A stretch of DNA of 64,000 nucleotides from Nitrobium sp046350935 (GCA_046350935.1 JAXLZK010000012.1:22092-86091), one strand, 5' to 3'; numbered from the stretch's first letter, positions 25,053-34,464 are shown. Program-made: numbers and translations. Notes: generated by a model not told the origin, from the sequence alone.

Positions 25053-25889
25053 TCAGGCAAGGCGGTAGGCGAATTGGCGCTTCCGGAGGTGGTACCGTTT
25101 TGTCTCACGGAAACTCATGGGCCCCTTCCCGCTCATCCCCAGGTACGCCTCCTTTACCTCCTGGTTGGCGCTCAGCTCCCCGGCGTTCCCGGACATGACC
25201 ACGCGGCCCCTCTCGAGAATGCTGCCATAATCGGCGTAGCGCAGCGCCACCGCGGTGTTCTGCTCCGCAACGAGGAAGCTCACCGCTTCCTTGCGGTTCA
25301 GGTCGCGCACGATCTCGAAGATCTCTTCTACCACCTGCGGCGCCAACCCCATCGAGGGCTCGTCCAGCAGGATAAGGGAGGGTCGGGACATGAGAGCGCG
25401 CCCGATGGCGACCATCTGCTGCTCGCCTCCGGAAGTATACCCGGCCTGGCTCGAGCGGCGTTCTTTCAGGCGCGGAAAGTACGCGTAGATCCTTTCCAGC
25501 TCCTGTTTGACCCGGGAGCGGGCGACTTTCCGGACATATGCGGGCACCAGCAGGTTCTCCTCAACCGTCAGATGAGGGAACACAAAGCGTCCTTCCAGGA
25601 CCTGGATCAGGCCGCTGCGGACCAGGTGGAAAGGGGACTGCGCCGTGATGTCATGCCCCTGAAATTTAATGTTGCCTTTTGTTATCTCACCCCGCTCCGT
25701 CGTGATGATCCTGGATATGGCCTTCAGGGTGGACGATTTGCCGGCGCCGTTCGCACCCAGCAACGCTACAATCCCTCGTTCCGGCACCGTCAGGGAAACC
25801 CCTTTTACAGCGAGAATAACCGAGTCGTACACGACTTCGATATTGTTCACCGCCAGAAGGGCAGTTGCCGGTTCATTTACCTCTTTCAT
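25053..25889 (-). CDS. LivF-like ATPase of branched-chain-amino-acid-type ABC transporter
   Basis: This 278-aa ATP-binding subunit has Walker A LLGANGAGKSST, signature SGGEQQMVAIGRAL (preceded by Thr), Walker B LILLDEPSMGLAP and switch His replaced by Gln in LVAEQNT, which is usual for LivF. It pairs with the LivG-type ATPase at 29621. It is the last gene of the minus-strand operon and follows the substrate-binding protein across an 87-bp gap with a very stable hairpin. The C-terminal 35 residues (RETKRYHLRKRQ) extend past the usual end. Confidence 0.88.
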   Translation of the reverse strand: MKEVNEPATALLAVNNIEVVYDSVILAVKGVSLTVPERGIVALLGANGAGKSSTLKAISRIITTERGEITKGNIKFQGHDITAQSPFHLVRSGLIQVLEGRFVFPHLTVEENLLVPAYVRKVARSRVKQELERIYAYFPRLKERRSSQAGYTSGGEQQMVAIGRALMSRPSLILLDEPSMGLAPQVVEEIFEIVRDLNRKEAVSFLVAEQNTAVALRYADYGSILERGRVVMSGNAGELSANQEVKEAYLGMSGKGPMSFRETKRYHLRKRQFAYRLA

Positions 25890-25930
25890 GCTCTCCTCCC
25901 TCCGTTACCCTCATACACAAAAAGTGCGGA

Positions 25931-25965
25931 CAGACAGGGCGGGACCCTTCGTCCCGCCCTGTCTG
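25931..25965 (-). other. 15-bp hairpin between binding protein and livF
   Basis: Perfect arms CAGACAGGGCGGGAC and GTCCCGCCCTGTCTG flank a 5-base loop directly after the binding-protein stop. There is no T-run. Such structures typically protect the binding-protein mRNA or reduce expression of the following gene. Confidence 0.7.
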
Positions 25966-25976
25966 CAGCGTGTCTC

Positions 25977-27443
25977 TTACTTCTTGACGTCTGCCAAGTC
26001 GTACAGCACGTCTTTCGGGTTGTTGCAATCGCGGGGAGTGATGTTATTCTCCTTCGCATACTTCTCAGACCGCTCGTGGATAAGGCCCCAGATCTGGTCC
26101 TCGTCCGCCTCGATCCACTTGTCCGTGATCGTCTTGAACTGCTTGCCGTCCCACTGCGTGAACTTTGCCCTGTGTCCGCCGGTGTGGTCCTTGCAAGAGG
26201 TCTTTACGTTCTGCATCATACCGAGCACGCCGTATTCCTTCAACTTGTCATCGGTAAAGTTGAGGTTTTCAAGCCCGTAGCGCTTGTATTGGCCGTTCAG
26301 CGGGATATCATTCCCGAACTTCGCCATTGCAACCCTCATGGCTTCCACATGGAAGATACCGGCGACCACGCCAAGGTTGTAGTAAACGCTCCCGACCTTT
26401 TCCTTGTCCGCCATGTTCCCTTCGTTCTTCCCGCCGGTGAGCTTGCCCTCATACAGGTCCTTCCAAAGCTGAGTAATCAGCGGCCACTGCCTGCCCGGAG
26501 CCTGGGTGTTGATGCAGACATAGCCCTTCGCTGCAGCCCCTGCCGGGACAACGTCCGCTTCCGAGTTGCTCCAGATGTTTCCGATCAGCTTGCTGTTCGG
26601 ATAGCCGACCTTCGCTGCGGTCTTGATCGCAACAGGGACCATGACGCCCCATCCGCGCAGGAAGACGAAGTCGGGGTTCCACCGCTTCACGTTCAGCCAG
26701 ATCGCCATCTGCTCGTTGCCGGGATGGGCCACTTCGATCTGCTGGATCTCATATCCGTACTGCTTCGCCATGGTGTTGTGGAAGTTGATCGTCTCCCTGC
26801 CGTAGGCGGAGCCGTGATAGAGGACGGCGATCTTCTTGCCTTTGAGCTTGTCCATCCCTCCGAGCTTCTGTCCTGCGTACTTGACCATAATGTTGGCCTC
26901 GTCGTAGGGAGTGATCTCGAGCGGGAACTGGTACGGGAAAATCCGGCCGTCCTGGGAGGCCGTATTGCCGTGGTTCGGGGTGATGCTGGGAATCTTGTCA
27001 GCCTGGGTCTTCTCCTGCAGCGCGTAGGCGATACCCACGCTCAGGGGATCGTTAGCGGTCGCGCCGTACGGGCCTTTGTTCTTGTACCGCTCATAGCACT
27101 CGACGCCGCGGGGGGTGTCCCACTCGGTTTCGCACTCATCCCACACTATCGGAACGCCGTTGATACCTCCGTACTTCAGGTTGATCCACTTGAAAAGGTC
27201 GATCTCGCCGCCGTAGTATCCGGTGCCGCCGGCCGCATACGGTCCGACCCGGTAGCTCGCGAGGGGAGTATAAATGATCCTCTTCAAATTGACGTTGTTG
27301 TGATCCGTAAAAGGCTTGCCCTTGGGCATCTTGAGCTCGACATCGGCGAGAACCGCCGTCGACAGCATCATGACAGCAACTACGACGCACAACCCGATTG
27401 TTTTCCATCCACCGAAAACCGTTCTTCCTAATGATCCCTTCAT
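25977..27443 (-). CDS. Periplasmic substrate-binding protein of the ABC transporter (LivK type, long form)
   Basis: About 488 aa, longer than the usual 370-420 aa LivK. The ATG at 27443 follows GGAGGAG; a GTG one codon earlier is possible. The signal peptide is clear (GLCVVVAVMMLSTAVLA, cleavage before DVELKMP). The mature protein shows the peripla_BP fold: GEIDLFKWINLKYGGINGVP, PSITPNHGNTASQDGRIFPY, KKIAVLYHGSAYGRETINFH and YPNSKLIGNIWSNSEADVVP. It should determine transporter specificity. The family takes up amino acids, amides, urea or organic acids; the ligand here is unknown. The neighbouring acyl-ligase-like gene hints at a carboxylic acid. Confidence 0.85.
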   Translation of the reverse strand: MKGSLGRTVFGGWKTIGLCVVVAVMMLSTAVLADVELKMPKGKPFTDHNNVNLKRIIYTPLASYRVGPYAAGGTGYYGGEIDLFKWINLKYGGINGVPIVWDECETEWDTPRGVECYERYKNKGPYGATANDPLSVGIAYALQEKTQADKIPSITPNHGNTASQDGRIFPYQFPLEITPYDEANIMVKYAGQKLGGMDKLKGKKIAVLYHGSAYGRETINFHNTMAKQYGYEIQQIEVAHPGNEQMAIWLNVKRWNPDFVFLRGWGVMVPVAIKTAAKVGYPNSKLIGNIWSNSEADVVPAGAAAKGYVCINTQAPGRQWPLITQLWKDLYEGKLTGGKNEGNMADKEKVGSVYYNLGVVAGIFHVEAMRVAMAKFGNDIPLNGQYKRYGLENLNFTDDKLKEYGVLGMMQNVKTSCKDHTGGHRAKFTQWDGKQFKTITDKWIEADEDQIWGLIHERSEKYAKENNITPRDCNNPKDVLYDLADVKK

Positions 27444-27647
27444 CACTGCTCTCCTCCTCTGATTAGGAATTTGGGGTCCACTATACTTTTTGATTTCACC
27501 GTCAAGCGTGGTGGTCAGTGACGGCGTCGTTTCCTCCCTGCAACGTCAGAACACTACTCCTCCTGGAACACCTCCTTTCCGGTAAGGCCCGTCTGTTTCC
27601 TCCAGCGGCACCGGACGCTGAAAGCATATGCGGCCGCCCAGTCTCTA

Positions 27648-28706
27648 TTAATAGGGAAACGGCCACTTCCTGAGCTTGTCCTTCGCCCTCATCCACAAGC
27701 GCGCGAGCCCGTTCGGCTCGACGATCAGCAGCAGAATAACGAGGGTTCCGAAGATCATCTTCGAAATATTCTGTATCTGTGACGGGTCGATGCCGTATTT
27801 TCCGAAAGTGGCATTCATCCAGATGGGAAGCAGGAAGATGAACGCCGCCCCGATAAAGGCGCCCATGATCGTCCCCATGCCGCCCACGACAACCATGAAC
27901 ACCGTGGCAAACGCCAGCTCGATACTGTATGTTTTCGTATCGAGCAGATGCATGTAGCAATTGACATACAGCGAACCGGCAATACCGCAATAGAAAGAGC
28001 TGATTGCGAAAGCAAGCAGCTTTGTCCGTCCGATGGAAATTCCCATAACGCTGGCGGCGACCTCCATGTCGCGGACAGCCATCATCCGTCTGCCGGTGGT
28101 GCTGCGCATCATGTTCTTTGCGAGAACCGTAAGGATGATGACGAAAACCAACGCCAGCAAATAGAGGCTTTCAGGGCTTGTGAAAACATAGTCGAAAATC
28201 TTGAACGGGGGAGGCTTCACCTCTCCCTGCGGGTTGTTCCGCTTGAACCATTTGACCGTGTCGAAAAGCCACTGCACGAAGAAATGCGCCGCCAGCGTCG
28301 ATACAACCAGGTAAAAGCCCTTGATCCGCAGACTGGGCAGACCCACGAGCACGCCCGCCAGCCCTGCGACGACCCCCGACAGGATCATGCTGATCGGAAA
28401 CGGTATTTCGGGAATGCGCATCACCAGGTTGTACGTGGCGAAACCGCCGATCGACATGAACGCGGCGGTCCCGAGCGAGAGCTGGCCGCAGTAGCCCGTC
28501 AGAATATTCAGGCCGAGTGCGGCCAACGCCAGGCTCAGGGTGGGAATGAGGACCGCGATGAGCCAGTAGTCGTTCGCAATGTACGGAATGAGAAAAATCG
28601 CCGCCAGCAGGAGCACCGCGATGATCAGGCGGTCCTGGCGGATCGCGAAGACCTGCTGGTCGGCGGCATAGCTGGTTTTATATTGTCCGATTTCGCGATA
28701 GAACAT
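27648..28706 (-). CDS. LivM-like permease subunit
   Basis: This 352-aa inner-membrane permease starts at ATG 28706 (MFYREIGQYKTSYAADQQVF); the frame is open further upstream but that overlaps livH. About ten helices; family text includes LGLNILTGYCGQLSLGTAAF, AGLAGVLVGLPSLRIKGFYL and AVRDMEVAASVMGISIGRTK (the ATPase-contact loop), and GGMGTIMGAFIGAAF. It starts 2 bases after the livH stop. It forms the translocation pore with LivH. Confidence 0.88.
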   Translation of the reverse strand: MFYREIGQYKTSYAADQQVFAIRQDRLIIAVLLLAAIFLIPYIANDYWLIAVLIPTLSLALAALGLNILTGYCGQLSLGTAAFMSIGGFATYNLVMRIPEIPFPISMILSGVVAGLAGVLVGLPSLRIKGFYLVVSTLAAHFFVQWLFDTVKWFKRNNPQGEVKPPPFKIFDYVFTSPESLYLLALVFVIILTVLAKNMMRSTTGRRMMAVRDMEVAASVMGISIGRTKLLAFAISSFYCGIAGSLYVNCYMHLLDTKTYSIELAFATVFMVVVGGMGTIMGAFIGAAFIFLLPIWMNATFGKYGIDPSQIQNISKMIFGTLVILLLIVEPNGLARLWMRAKDKLRKWPFPY

Positions 28707-28708
28707 GC

Positions 28709-29593
28709 TTATACCCTCACCACTGTCTTTTCGCCGAAGAGACCGGAAGGCCTGATCAGGAGGACGAGGAGAGCGAATGCATAGGGCACCCAGTTCTGGA
28801 TGCCCCCTCCGATGATGCCTCCGATATAGATCTCGCCCAGGTTTTCCACCGCGCCGACGAGCAGGCCGCCGATGATCGCCCCGGTAATGGAGGTAAAGCC
28901 GCCGAGGACGAACACCGGGAGAGCCTTCATCGCCACGACGCTGAGGGTAAACTGCACGCCCAGACGCGCTCCCCACATCATCCCCGCCACCAGGGCCACC
29001 ACGCCCGCAGTCGCCCACACCACCGCCAGCATCCTGCTCATCGGAACGCCGACCGACAGGGCGGCCACGGGTCCGTCTGCGATCGAGCGCAGGTACAGTC
29101 CGGTCCGCGTCTTATTAAAAAACAACGCCAGCCCGGTAACCAGAATCGTCGCTATTCCCGCAGCGAACAGGTCGAACTTGCTCACCGTGAAGCTGCCCAC
29201 GATATCGAGCGCATCGTCCGGTATGCCGAGCTCCAGTCCGTGCACCTCGCCGCCCCACACAAACTGAGCAAGACCTTCGACAATGGAGCTCAAGCCGACA
29301 GTAGCCATGAACAGCGTGATAAGCGAGGTATTTACCAGGTGCCGCAGCGCCACGCGCTCCACGAGGATGCCGAGCAGTATCATCACCACCAGCGTCAACC
29401 CTAACGCTACCGGGAACCCGAGGTCCATTTCCCGGAAGCTGACAAAGGTAAGCGCCGCGGCAAGAACCATCGACCCCTGGGCGAAATTGAACACCCCTGA
29501 TGCTTTGTATATGAGCACAAAACCTATCGCGACAAGCGAATACATCAAACCGGTCAAGAGACCGCTCACGAACACTTGCAGGAAAAATTCCAT
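28709..29593 (-). CDS. LivH-like permease subunit
   Basis: This 294-aa permease has eight or so helices. Typical blocks are SGLLTGLMYSLVAIGFVLIY, GVFNFAQGSMVLAAAL, AVLLERV-like GILVERVALRHL, the EAA-type loop SIADGPVAALSVGVPMSRML and GGFTSITGAIIGGLLVGAVE. It is the partner of LivM, 27 bases downstream of livG. Confidence 0.88.
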   Translation of the reverse strand: MEFFLQVFVSGLLTGLMYSLVAIGFVLIYKASGVFNFAQGSMVLAAALTFVSFREMDLGFPVALGLTLVVMILLGILVERVALRHLVNTSLITLFMATVGLSSIVEGLAQFVWGGEVHGLELGIPDDALDIVGSFTVSKFDLFAAGIATILVTGLALFFNKTRTGLYLRSIADGPVAALSVGVPMSRMLAVVWATAGVVALVAGMMWGARLGVQFTLSVVAMKALPVFVLGGFTSITGAIIGGLLVGAVENLGEIYIGGIIGGGIQNWVPYAFALLVLLIRPSGLFGEKTVVRV

Positions 29594-29620
29594 AATACCT
29601 CCCCGCCTGCTTTCCCCAGA

Positions 29621-30463
29621 CTAATTATGGCTGATGAAATCAGCCACTGCACACTGCGTTGATATTCCCGTCTTATCGGCTTTCGTGCCGAGATACGCCG
29701 CGATGACCTCTTCGTTGCACGCGATTTGCTTCGGCGGACCGTCCGCAATCTTGCGGCCGTAATCGAGCACGACGATGTGGTCGGAAATGTCCATAACGAC
29801 TCCGATGTCGTGCTCGATGAGCACCACGGTCATGCCGAACTCGCTGTGCAGCTCCATGATAAAGGCGACCATGTCCTGTTTTTCTTCGACGCTCATTCCG
29901 GCCATCGGCTCGTCCAGCAGCAGGAGCGTGGGCTCAGCGGCGAGCGCCCTGCCCAGTTCGACGCGCTTCTGGAGGCCGTAGGGCAGCTTTCCGACAAGCG
30001 TTTTCCTGATCGCCTGTATCTGCAGGAACTCGATGATCTCTTCCGCCTTCTGGCGGTTCTCCCGCTCCTCCTGCCTGGCCCTCTTCAACCAGAGCGCCTG
30101 CTCCAGGAACGTGGACTTCATCTTCAGCGTACGCCCGGTAATGATGTTGTCAAGGACCGTCATCCCTTTGAACAGCGCGATATTCTGAAACGTACGCGCG
30201 ATTCCCTGGATAGCGGCGTCCCGCGGCTTCATATGCCTGTGCCGCTGCCCCTTGAAAACTACGGAGCCTTCCTGGGGGTGGTAGACGCCGTTGATCACGT
30301 TCAGCAGCGAGCTCTTACCCGCGCCATTGGGTCCGATAATGGAGCAGATCTCGCCTTTTGCAACGGCAAAACCGATATTAGTCAGTGCCTTAACACCGCC
30401 GAAGCTTAACGAAATCCCCTCCAATTCGAGGATTATCTCTCCGCTTTTCTTCCCGTTTGTCAT
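29621..30463 (-). CDS. LivG-like ATPase of the ABC transporter
   Basis: This 280-aa ATPase has Walker A IGPNGAGKSSLLNVI, the LivG-type insert GIARTFQNIALFKGMTVLDN, signature region LPYGLQKRVELGRALA, Walker B LLLLDEPMAGMS and switch His in VLIEHDIGVVMDI. The usual LSGGQ is replaced by LPYGLQK, common in LivG relatives. Its start codon overlaps the stop of the AMP-ligase-like gene (ATGA), showing translational coupling of the ligase-like protein with the transporter. Confidence 0.88.
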   Translation of the reverse strand: MTNGKKSGEIILELEGISLSFGGVKALTNIGFAVAKGEICSIIGPNGAGKSSLLNVINGVYHPQEGSVVFKGQRHRHMKPRDAAIQGIARTFQNIALFKGMTVLDNIITGRTLKMKSTFLEQALWLKRARQEERENRQKAEEIIEFLQIQAIRKTLVGKLPYGLQKRVELGRALAAEPTLLLLDEPMAGMSVEEKQDMVAFIMELHSEFGMTVVLIEHDIGVVMDISDHIVVLDYGRKIADGPPKQIACNEEVIAAYLGTKADKTGISTQCAVADFISHN

Positions 30464-32415
30464 AGGGGGACCTCCGAACTCGTCTTTCTCTCGACAACCT
30501 GCACATCGCGAATTTTTACCCCCGCGGGGAACTCCAGGGTCTGCGTGCTCCGTATGACATCGGGGTGAGCCTCCGGAATGCGCCGGTCTTCCTCAAACGT
30601 ATAGAACATATTGATAAGATCGCCATAACGCTGGACGACCACGTCCCTGCATACGTCCCCGTCGTGGTTCAGCGCGCCGTTGTCGATTTCCTTCGGGAGG
30701 ACCAGGAAGCGCCTCACCTGCAGCCTGCCCTGCCCGGAGTCGCACAACTTGGCGTTCGTCTCCTCGACGCACGACTTGATGAGACCGTAGACAGCCTCCT
30801 GCTGCGTCAGGTCGGCGTAGCCCGCATAGATGACGTTGTTCCGGTCCGCCCAGTGGGTGACAACCTCGCCGTCGATGGTGATGCACGCGGTGACAAAGGG
30901 CTTTTCGTGCCCGAAGACCACCGCCTCCTTGATATAGGGGAAGGACTTAAGCATGCACTCCACCACGGCGGGAGAGACGGGGGTCCCGTCGGCAAGCCTG
31001 CATTGGTCCGCCAACGCCCCCAGAACGGTGAGATCTCCCTGCTGGTCGAGACGGCCCATCACGCCGGTCTTCACCCATCCTCCCGCAGCTCCGGCGGCGG
31101 TCGCTCCGCATCCGTAGTAGCCCTGGAATACGCTCGGACCGCGGAAGGCGATCTCTCCCGAATCCGCAACCTCGATCTGGACCCCTTTTACCGCGGTCCC
31201 GACACTGGCGGGCCTCACCTGGCCGTCCCGCTGAAGGGCGATGAAGGAGCACCCCTCGGGCGGACCGTAGAACTGCTTCAGGTTAATGCCCATGGCGCGG
31301 TACAGGCCGAGTATTTCCGGGCTGGTGCTGTTGCCGCTCGCCAATGCCAGCCGGATGCGGCCGAGTCCCAGTATGTTTTTAAGGGGCGTAAAGATCAGCA
31401 GCCGGCCCATCGCGTACAGGAAGCGCTGCACAACGGAAACCGGCCTGCCGTCGAGCAGGGCGGGCCCTGTCCGGCGGGCGACGCCCATAAAGTAGCGGAA
31501 CAAGCCGCGCTTGAGCACACCGGCATCCTCCATCCGGAGCGTAATCAGGTTAAACAGGCTCTTGTACACCTGCGGGGAGGCGAAATAAAAAGAAGGCCCG
31601 ATTTCCCGCATGTCGGTCACCACGGTCTCGTAGCTTTCGGGGAAATTGACGCAGAAGCCCGCCACGTAAGGCTGCGCAAAGAAGAAGAGGAGGCTCGCGT
31701 TCAGCGTCATCGGCAGGAAGGCCAGGACCTCTTCGTCTCCGCGCAAGCGCAGCTCTTCGATGCTGCGCGTCGCCGCCGAGATCAGGCTTTCGTGGCTCAG
31801 CATAATGCCCTTCAAGCGCCCGTCGGTGTCCGCAGCATAGAAAACGAGAGCGGTGTCCGTCCCTTTGCCCAGGGCGACCTGACCGGAGAAGAAGTCCGCA
31901 TTCCCCGCATTAAACCGGCCGCCCTCCTGCCGGACGGTGTCGTACGCGCAGAGGCAGGGGTCCACATAGTGCTGCATCCCCCGTGGATTTGCGAAAATAA
32001 TCGTTTCGAGACGCGGACAATCTTTTTTCACTTCCAGCAGCTTATCGACCTGCTCCTGGTCCTGCACCACAATGAAACGGCTCTCCGTTTGATTAAGGAT
32101 AGACGTCAATTCATCCCCGGACGCCTCCACCGGAAGAGGAACAGCCGCCCCTCCCAGGCAGTGCGCTGCAGTGATCGCCCAATAGAGACGTGCGTGGATA
32201 TCGCCTATTATTGCAAGATTTTCCCCCCGCTTGAAGCCTCGTGCCGCCAGCCCGCACGCAAAACCGCGCACCTCGTCGGCAACCCGGCTCCAATCCCGGG
32301 ACTGCCATATGCCGAGTGCTTTCTCACGAACTGCGGTCTTCTTTCCGTTGCGCACGGCCTGGTGCAGCAGCAGCTTGGGAAAAGTATCAAGCGCCGAAGT
32401 CCCATTACTTTGCAT
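30460..32415 (-). CDS. AMP-dependent acyl-CoA synthetase-like protein with degenerate active site
   Basis: This 651-aa protein of the long-chain acyl-CoA synthetase superfamily is the first gene of the transporter operon and overlaps livG by 4 bases. The fold is recognisable (HQAVRNGKKTAVREKALG, GDIHARLYWAITAAHCLGGA, GINLKQFYGPPEGCSFIALQ, VFQGYYG, LDQQGDLTVLGALADQCRLA). The key signatures are eroded. The phosphate loop, normally TSGTTGxPKG, reads AADTDGRLKG near residues 194-203. The C-terminal Lys that catalyses adenylation (GELTxTxKxRR) aligns with Asp587 in NGALNHDGDVCR. The protein may bind a substrate or nucleotide without forming an acyl-adenylate. The sigma-54 promoter at 32519 drives it. 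Confidence 0.8.
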   Translation of the reverse strand: MQSNGTSALDTFPKLLLHQAVRNGKKTAVREKALGIWQSRDWSRVADEVRGFACGLAARGFKRGENLAIIGDIHARLYWAITAAHCLGGAAVPLPVEASGDELTSILNQTESRFIVVQDQEQVDKLLEVKKDCPRLETIIFANPRGMQHYVDPCLCAYDTVRQEGGRFNAGNADFFSGQVALGKGTDTALVFYAADTDGRLKGIMLSHESLISAATRSIEELRLRGDEEVLAFLPMTLNASLLFFFAQPYVAGFCVNFPESYETVVTDMREIGPSFYFASPQVYKSLFNLITLRMEDAGVLKRGLFRYFMGVARRTGPALLDGRPVSVVQRFLYAMGRLLIFTPLKNILGLGRIRLALASGNSTSPEILGLYRAMGINLKQFYGPPEGCSFIALQRDGQVRPASVGTAVKGVQIEVADSGEIAFRGPSVFQGYYGCGATAAGAAGGWVKTGVMGRLDQQGDLTVLGALADQCRLADGTPVSPAVVECMLKSFPYIKEAVVFGHEKPFVTACITIDGEVVTHWADRNNVIYAGYADLTQQEAVYGLIKSCVEETNAKLCDSGQGRLQVRRFLVLPKEIDNGALNHDGDVCRDVVVQRYGDLINMFYTFEEDRRIPEAHPDVIRSTQTLEFPAGVKIRDVQVVERKTSSEVPL

Positions 32416-32518
32416 GGCTACTGAATCCTCCCCTGTTTGTGACTCTTGCTTCCGCCATATCGGCTCCTCCCCTGCTTGACCGGTCTGTTAAACTTTCTAT
32501 ACAGGATACAGTGAAAGA

Positions 32519-32533
32519 GCAACTTCCGTGCCA
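32519..32533 (-). promoter_or_regulatory. Sigma-54 promoter of the ligase-like/ABC transporter operon
   Basis: The minus strand reads TGGCACGGAAGTTGC, a perfect TGGCAC-N5-TTGC. It is 104 bases upstream of the first gene, so the predicted transcript start is near 32508. Confidence 0.85.
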
Positions 32534-32862
32534 CAGCGCGCGACAGCACGGCGCCACTGTGCTACAAACAGTAACGTCATGGTACCGGAAGGCTTTTTCT
32601 CGTTCCCACCGGCAAAAAAATCTTTTCTTTATAAGGTCTTTCAAAAAAGTCATCGCCTCCATATGGCAGGTCTCCCCGGCCGAAAACAGCTGCTCCCGCG
32701 TGCCGTCCTACTCCCTCTCCGCCTTCCGATACGAGGAAGTAAGGACGCTAACGGTATGGGGTAGCTGAACAGTATGAAAATAACCCTTCTCTCCTGTAGA
32801 ATAGCTGGAGAAGCGTTGGACGATAGGTGCTGCACCCTGCAGAGACAGCGGGGCAGCGTTCC

Positions 32863-33165
32863 CGCCGCACGCACGGCAGAGGGAAGACGCGGCCCTCCTT
32901 TTCAGGGATCGGCCCTGCCCGCTGCCACCCTACTCCGGGGTGACTGAGCAGTCTTACCGGGAAATGCACTGCACGAAACTTTCGGGATAAATTCTTTCAA
33001 TACAACCATATTCACTTTCAAACGCTCTTTTTCCCCAATTTCCCCCGAGGGGTGACGTATTATGCAATCCATGCCAATATCTCATTAAATCAGAATGTTT
33101 TAACGCTTTCCGATACTGCAGGCAGCTATACAGAGGCATTTTGCAATACTTTTTCTCTTTTCTTT
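32863..33165. repeat. Diverged intergenic repeat, copy B
   Basis: This is a second copy of the element at 21735-22040, same orientation, estimated at about 80% identity by eye with small indels. It lies in the 1.48-kb gene-free interval 32416-33897 between the divergent ABC operon and the DsrE/OsmC module. Apart from this element, the sigma-54 promoters at 32519 and 33842 and the bounded repeat at 33465-33672, I see nothing in that interval; 32540-32860, 33166-33464 and 33673-33840 are blank to me. Confidence 0.7.
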
Positions 33166-33464
33166 CACCCCGGATCGCCTCGTAACGAACGCCGAAGACG
33201 TCCTGCACTGACCGGAAGAGAACAGGAATGCGGGGAGACAAACGCTATGCTTTTTCATCATATAATAATGAAGGCGCGGAGGAGGGCAACGGAAGCGGTG
33301 AGGAGCGGAGACAAAAAAAGGGAACTGCCGCAGGGCATGCAGTGCCGGAGGTGCGGCGGTGCTGAATAGGCTGCCGATGGATATCGATTCCGAAGGAAAG
33401 CGCGTGCTCCCGGCAACAATCGGAAGTTCCAGGAACCTTTCCATTCTGAACACTAAGAGCCTAT

Positions 33465-33672
33465 AACAAAATGAACAAAAGCGGCTCCTGGAGTAAGTCC
33501 TTCTTCTGTCATTCCCGCAAGCGGAGCGCGCCGGTCCTCGCTTGTCGGGGATCTCGGGAATCCTTTCGGGGAAGCGATTCCGGACCGATCCCGGACCGGG
33601 CCGGGACAAGAGCTGGAATGACGGCAGGAGCGAGCCGGAATAAAACAAATTCCCTTATACGTTCATTTTGTT
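33465..33672. repeat. MITE-like element with 12-bp terminal inverted repeats
   Basis: AACAAAATGAAC (33465-33476) and its exact reverse complement GTTCATTTTGTT (33661-33672) bound a 208-bp unit. Inside it is a palindromic repeat of the GTCATTCC type (about 33507-33626, from TGTCATTCCCGCAAGCGGAG to GGAATGACGG). No transposase frame. It could be a small non-autonomous element or a nested repeat. Confidence 0.55.
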
Positions 33673-33841
33673 AGACGCTCTAAAGCAGCGGGCAGAGTGC
33701 GGAGAGGGTACTCCGGAAAGAGGGTCCCCTTAGAAGCCGGCGGGCTGAACAGGTGAACAACGGTGCGTGCGCTCTTCGCTTTATGGAGAAGTGCAGACAG
33801 GGACCCTGCGGGGAACTGCACGTTTCGATTCAATTTCGGCA

Positions 33842-33857
33842 TGGCACGACAATTGCT
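33842..33857 (+). promoter_or_regulatory. Sigma-54 promoter of the dsrE-osmC2 module
   Basis: TGGCACGACAATTGCT is identical over 16 bases to the promoter of osmC copy 1 (22133-22148). It lies 40 bases upstream of the DsrE start codon. Confidence 0.85.
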
Positions 33858-33897
33858 TTTTAGTCTGATGATAAAGTCACCTTGTCGGGAGGAAAGC

Positions 33898-34317
33898 ATG
33901 TGCGAGTCGGCAGCAGAAACCGGAAAAGAACCGGAAAGCAATCAAAACAGACCTGATATATTCACCGTCCTCTGCACATCGGGCTTTGATCGTGTCCCGA
34001 ACGTGCGTTCCGCGCTGATGTTCGCTTCGCTTGCCGCCTCGGCGGACTACCGGACGATCCTCTTCTGCCTGCAGGGCACGGTGGACATCATGGTGAAGGG
34101 GGCGATCGAGAAGAACGAGAAGCCCGAGCCGGGAGCTCCCACCCTCTCCCAGAGGCTTGCCGAAGCCATGGAGCTGGGGGTGGAGATCCAGTGCTGCGCC
34201 CAGACGATGCAGAACAAGGGGCTGACTGAGGAGGACCTGGTGCCCGGGGTGACGGTGGCGGGCGCCATGACCCTGATCGACCTAGCCTCGATGGGGCGGG
34301 GAACCCTCTGTTTTTAG
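33898..34317 (+). CDS. DsrE-family sulfur-transfer protein
   Basis: This 139-aa protein starts at ATG 33898 (MCESAAETGKEPESN) with GGGAGGAAAG upstream; the longer open frame runs back through the promoter and is not used. The DsrE/F fold is visible: ALMFASLAASADYRTILFCL, then the cysteine site GVEIQCCAQTMQNKGL and the C-terminal GVTVAGAMTLIDL. DsrE-like proteins accept persulfide sulfur from TusA-type donors. An identical OsmC gene follows 196 bases downstream, and TusA is encoded at 46630 under another sigma-54 promoter, so a shared sulfur-handling role is plausible. Confidence 0.83.
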   Translation: MCESAAETGKEPESNQNRPDIFTVLCTSGFDRVPNVRSALMFASLAASADYRTILFCLQGTVDIMVKGAIEKNEKPEPGAPTLSQRLAEAMELGVEIQCCAQTMQNKGLTEEDLVPGVTVAGAMTLIDLASMGRGTLCF

Positions 34318-34464
34318 CAGAAGAGCGGAGAGCCGGAACGGAAAGAGGGGAGAGCTGAGGAGAAGCCGGTCATTTTTGCTCACCGGCAGGGTGAAGGGGC
34401 AAAAAGGGGAGAAAAGGAGGAGGCGCAGCGCTTCAGGAGAGCGTGGGTGGCGCGGGTAAACAGG

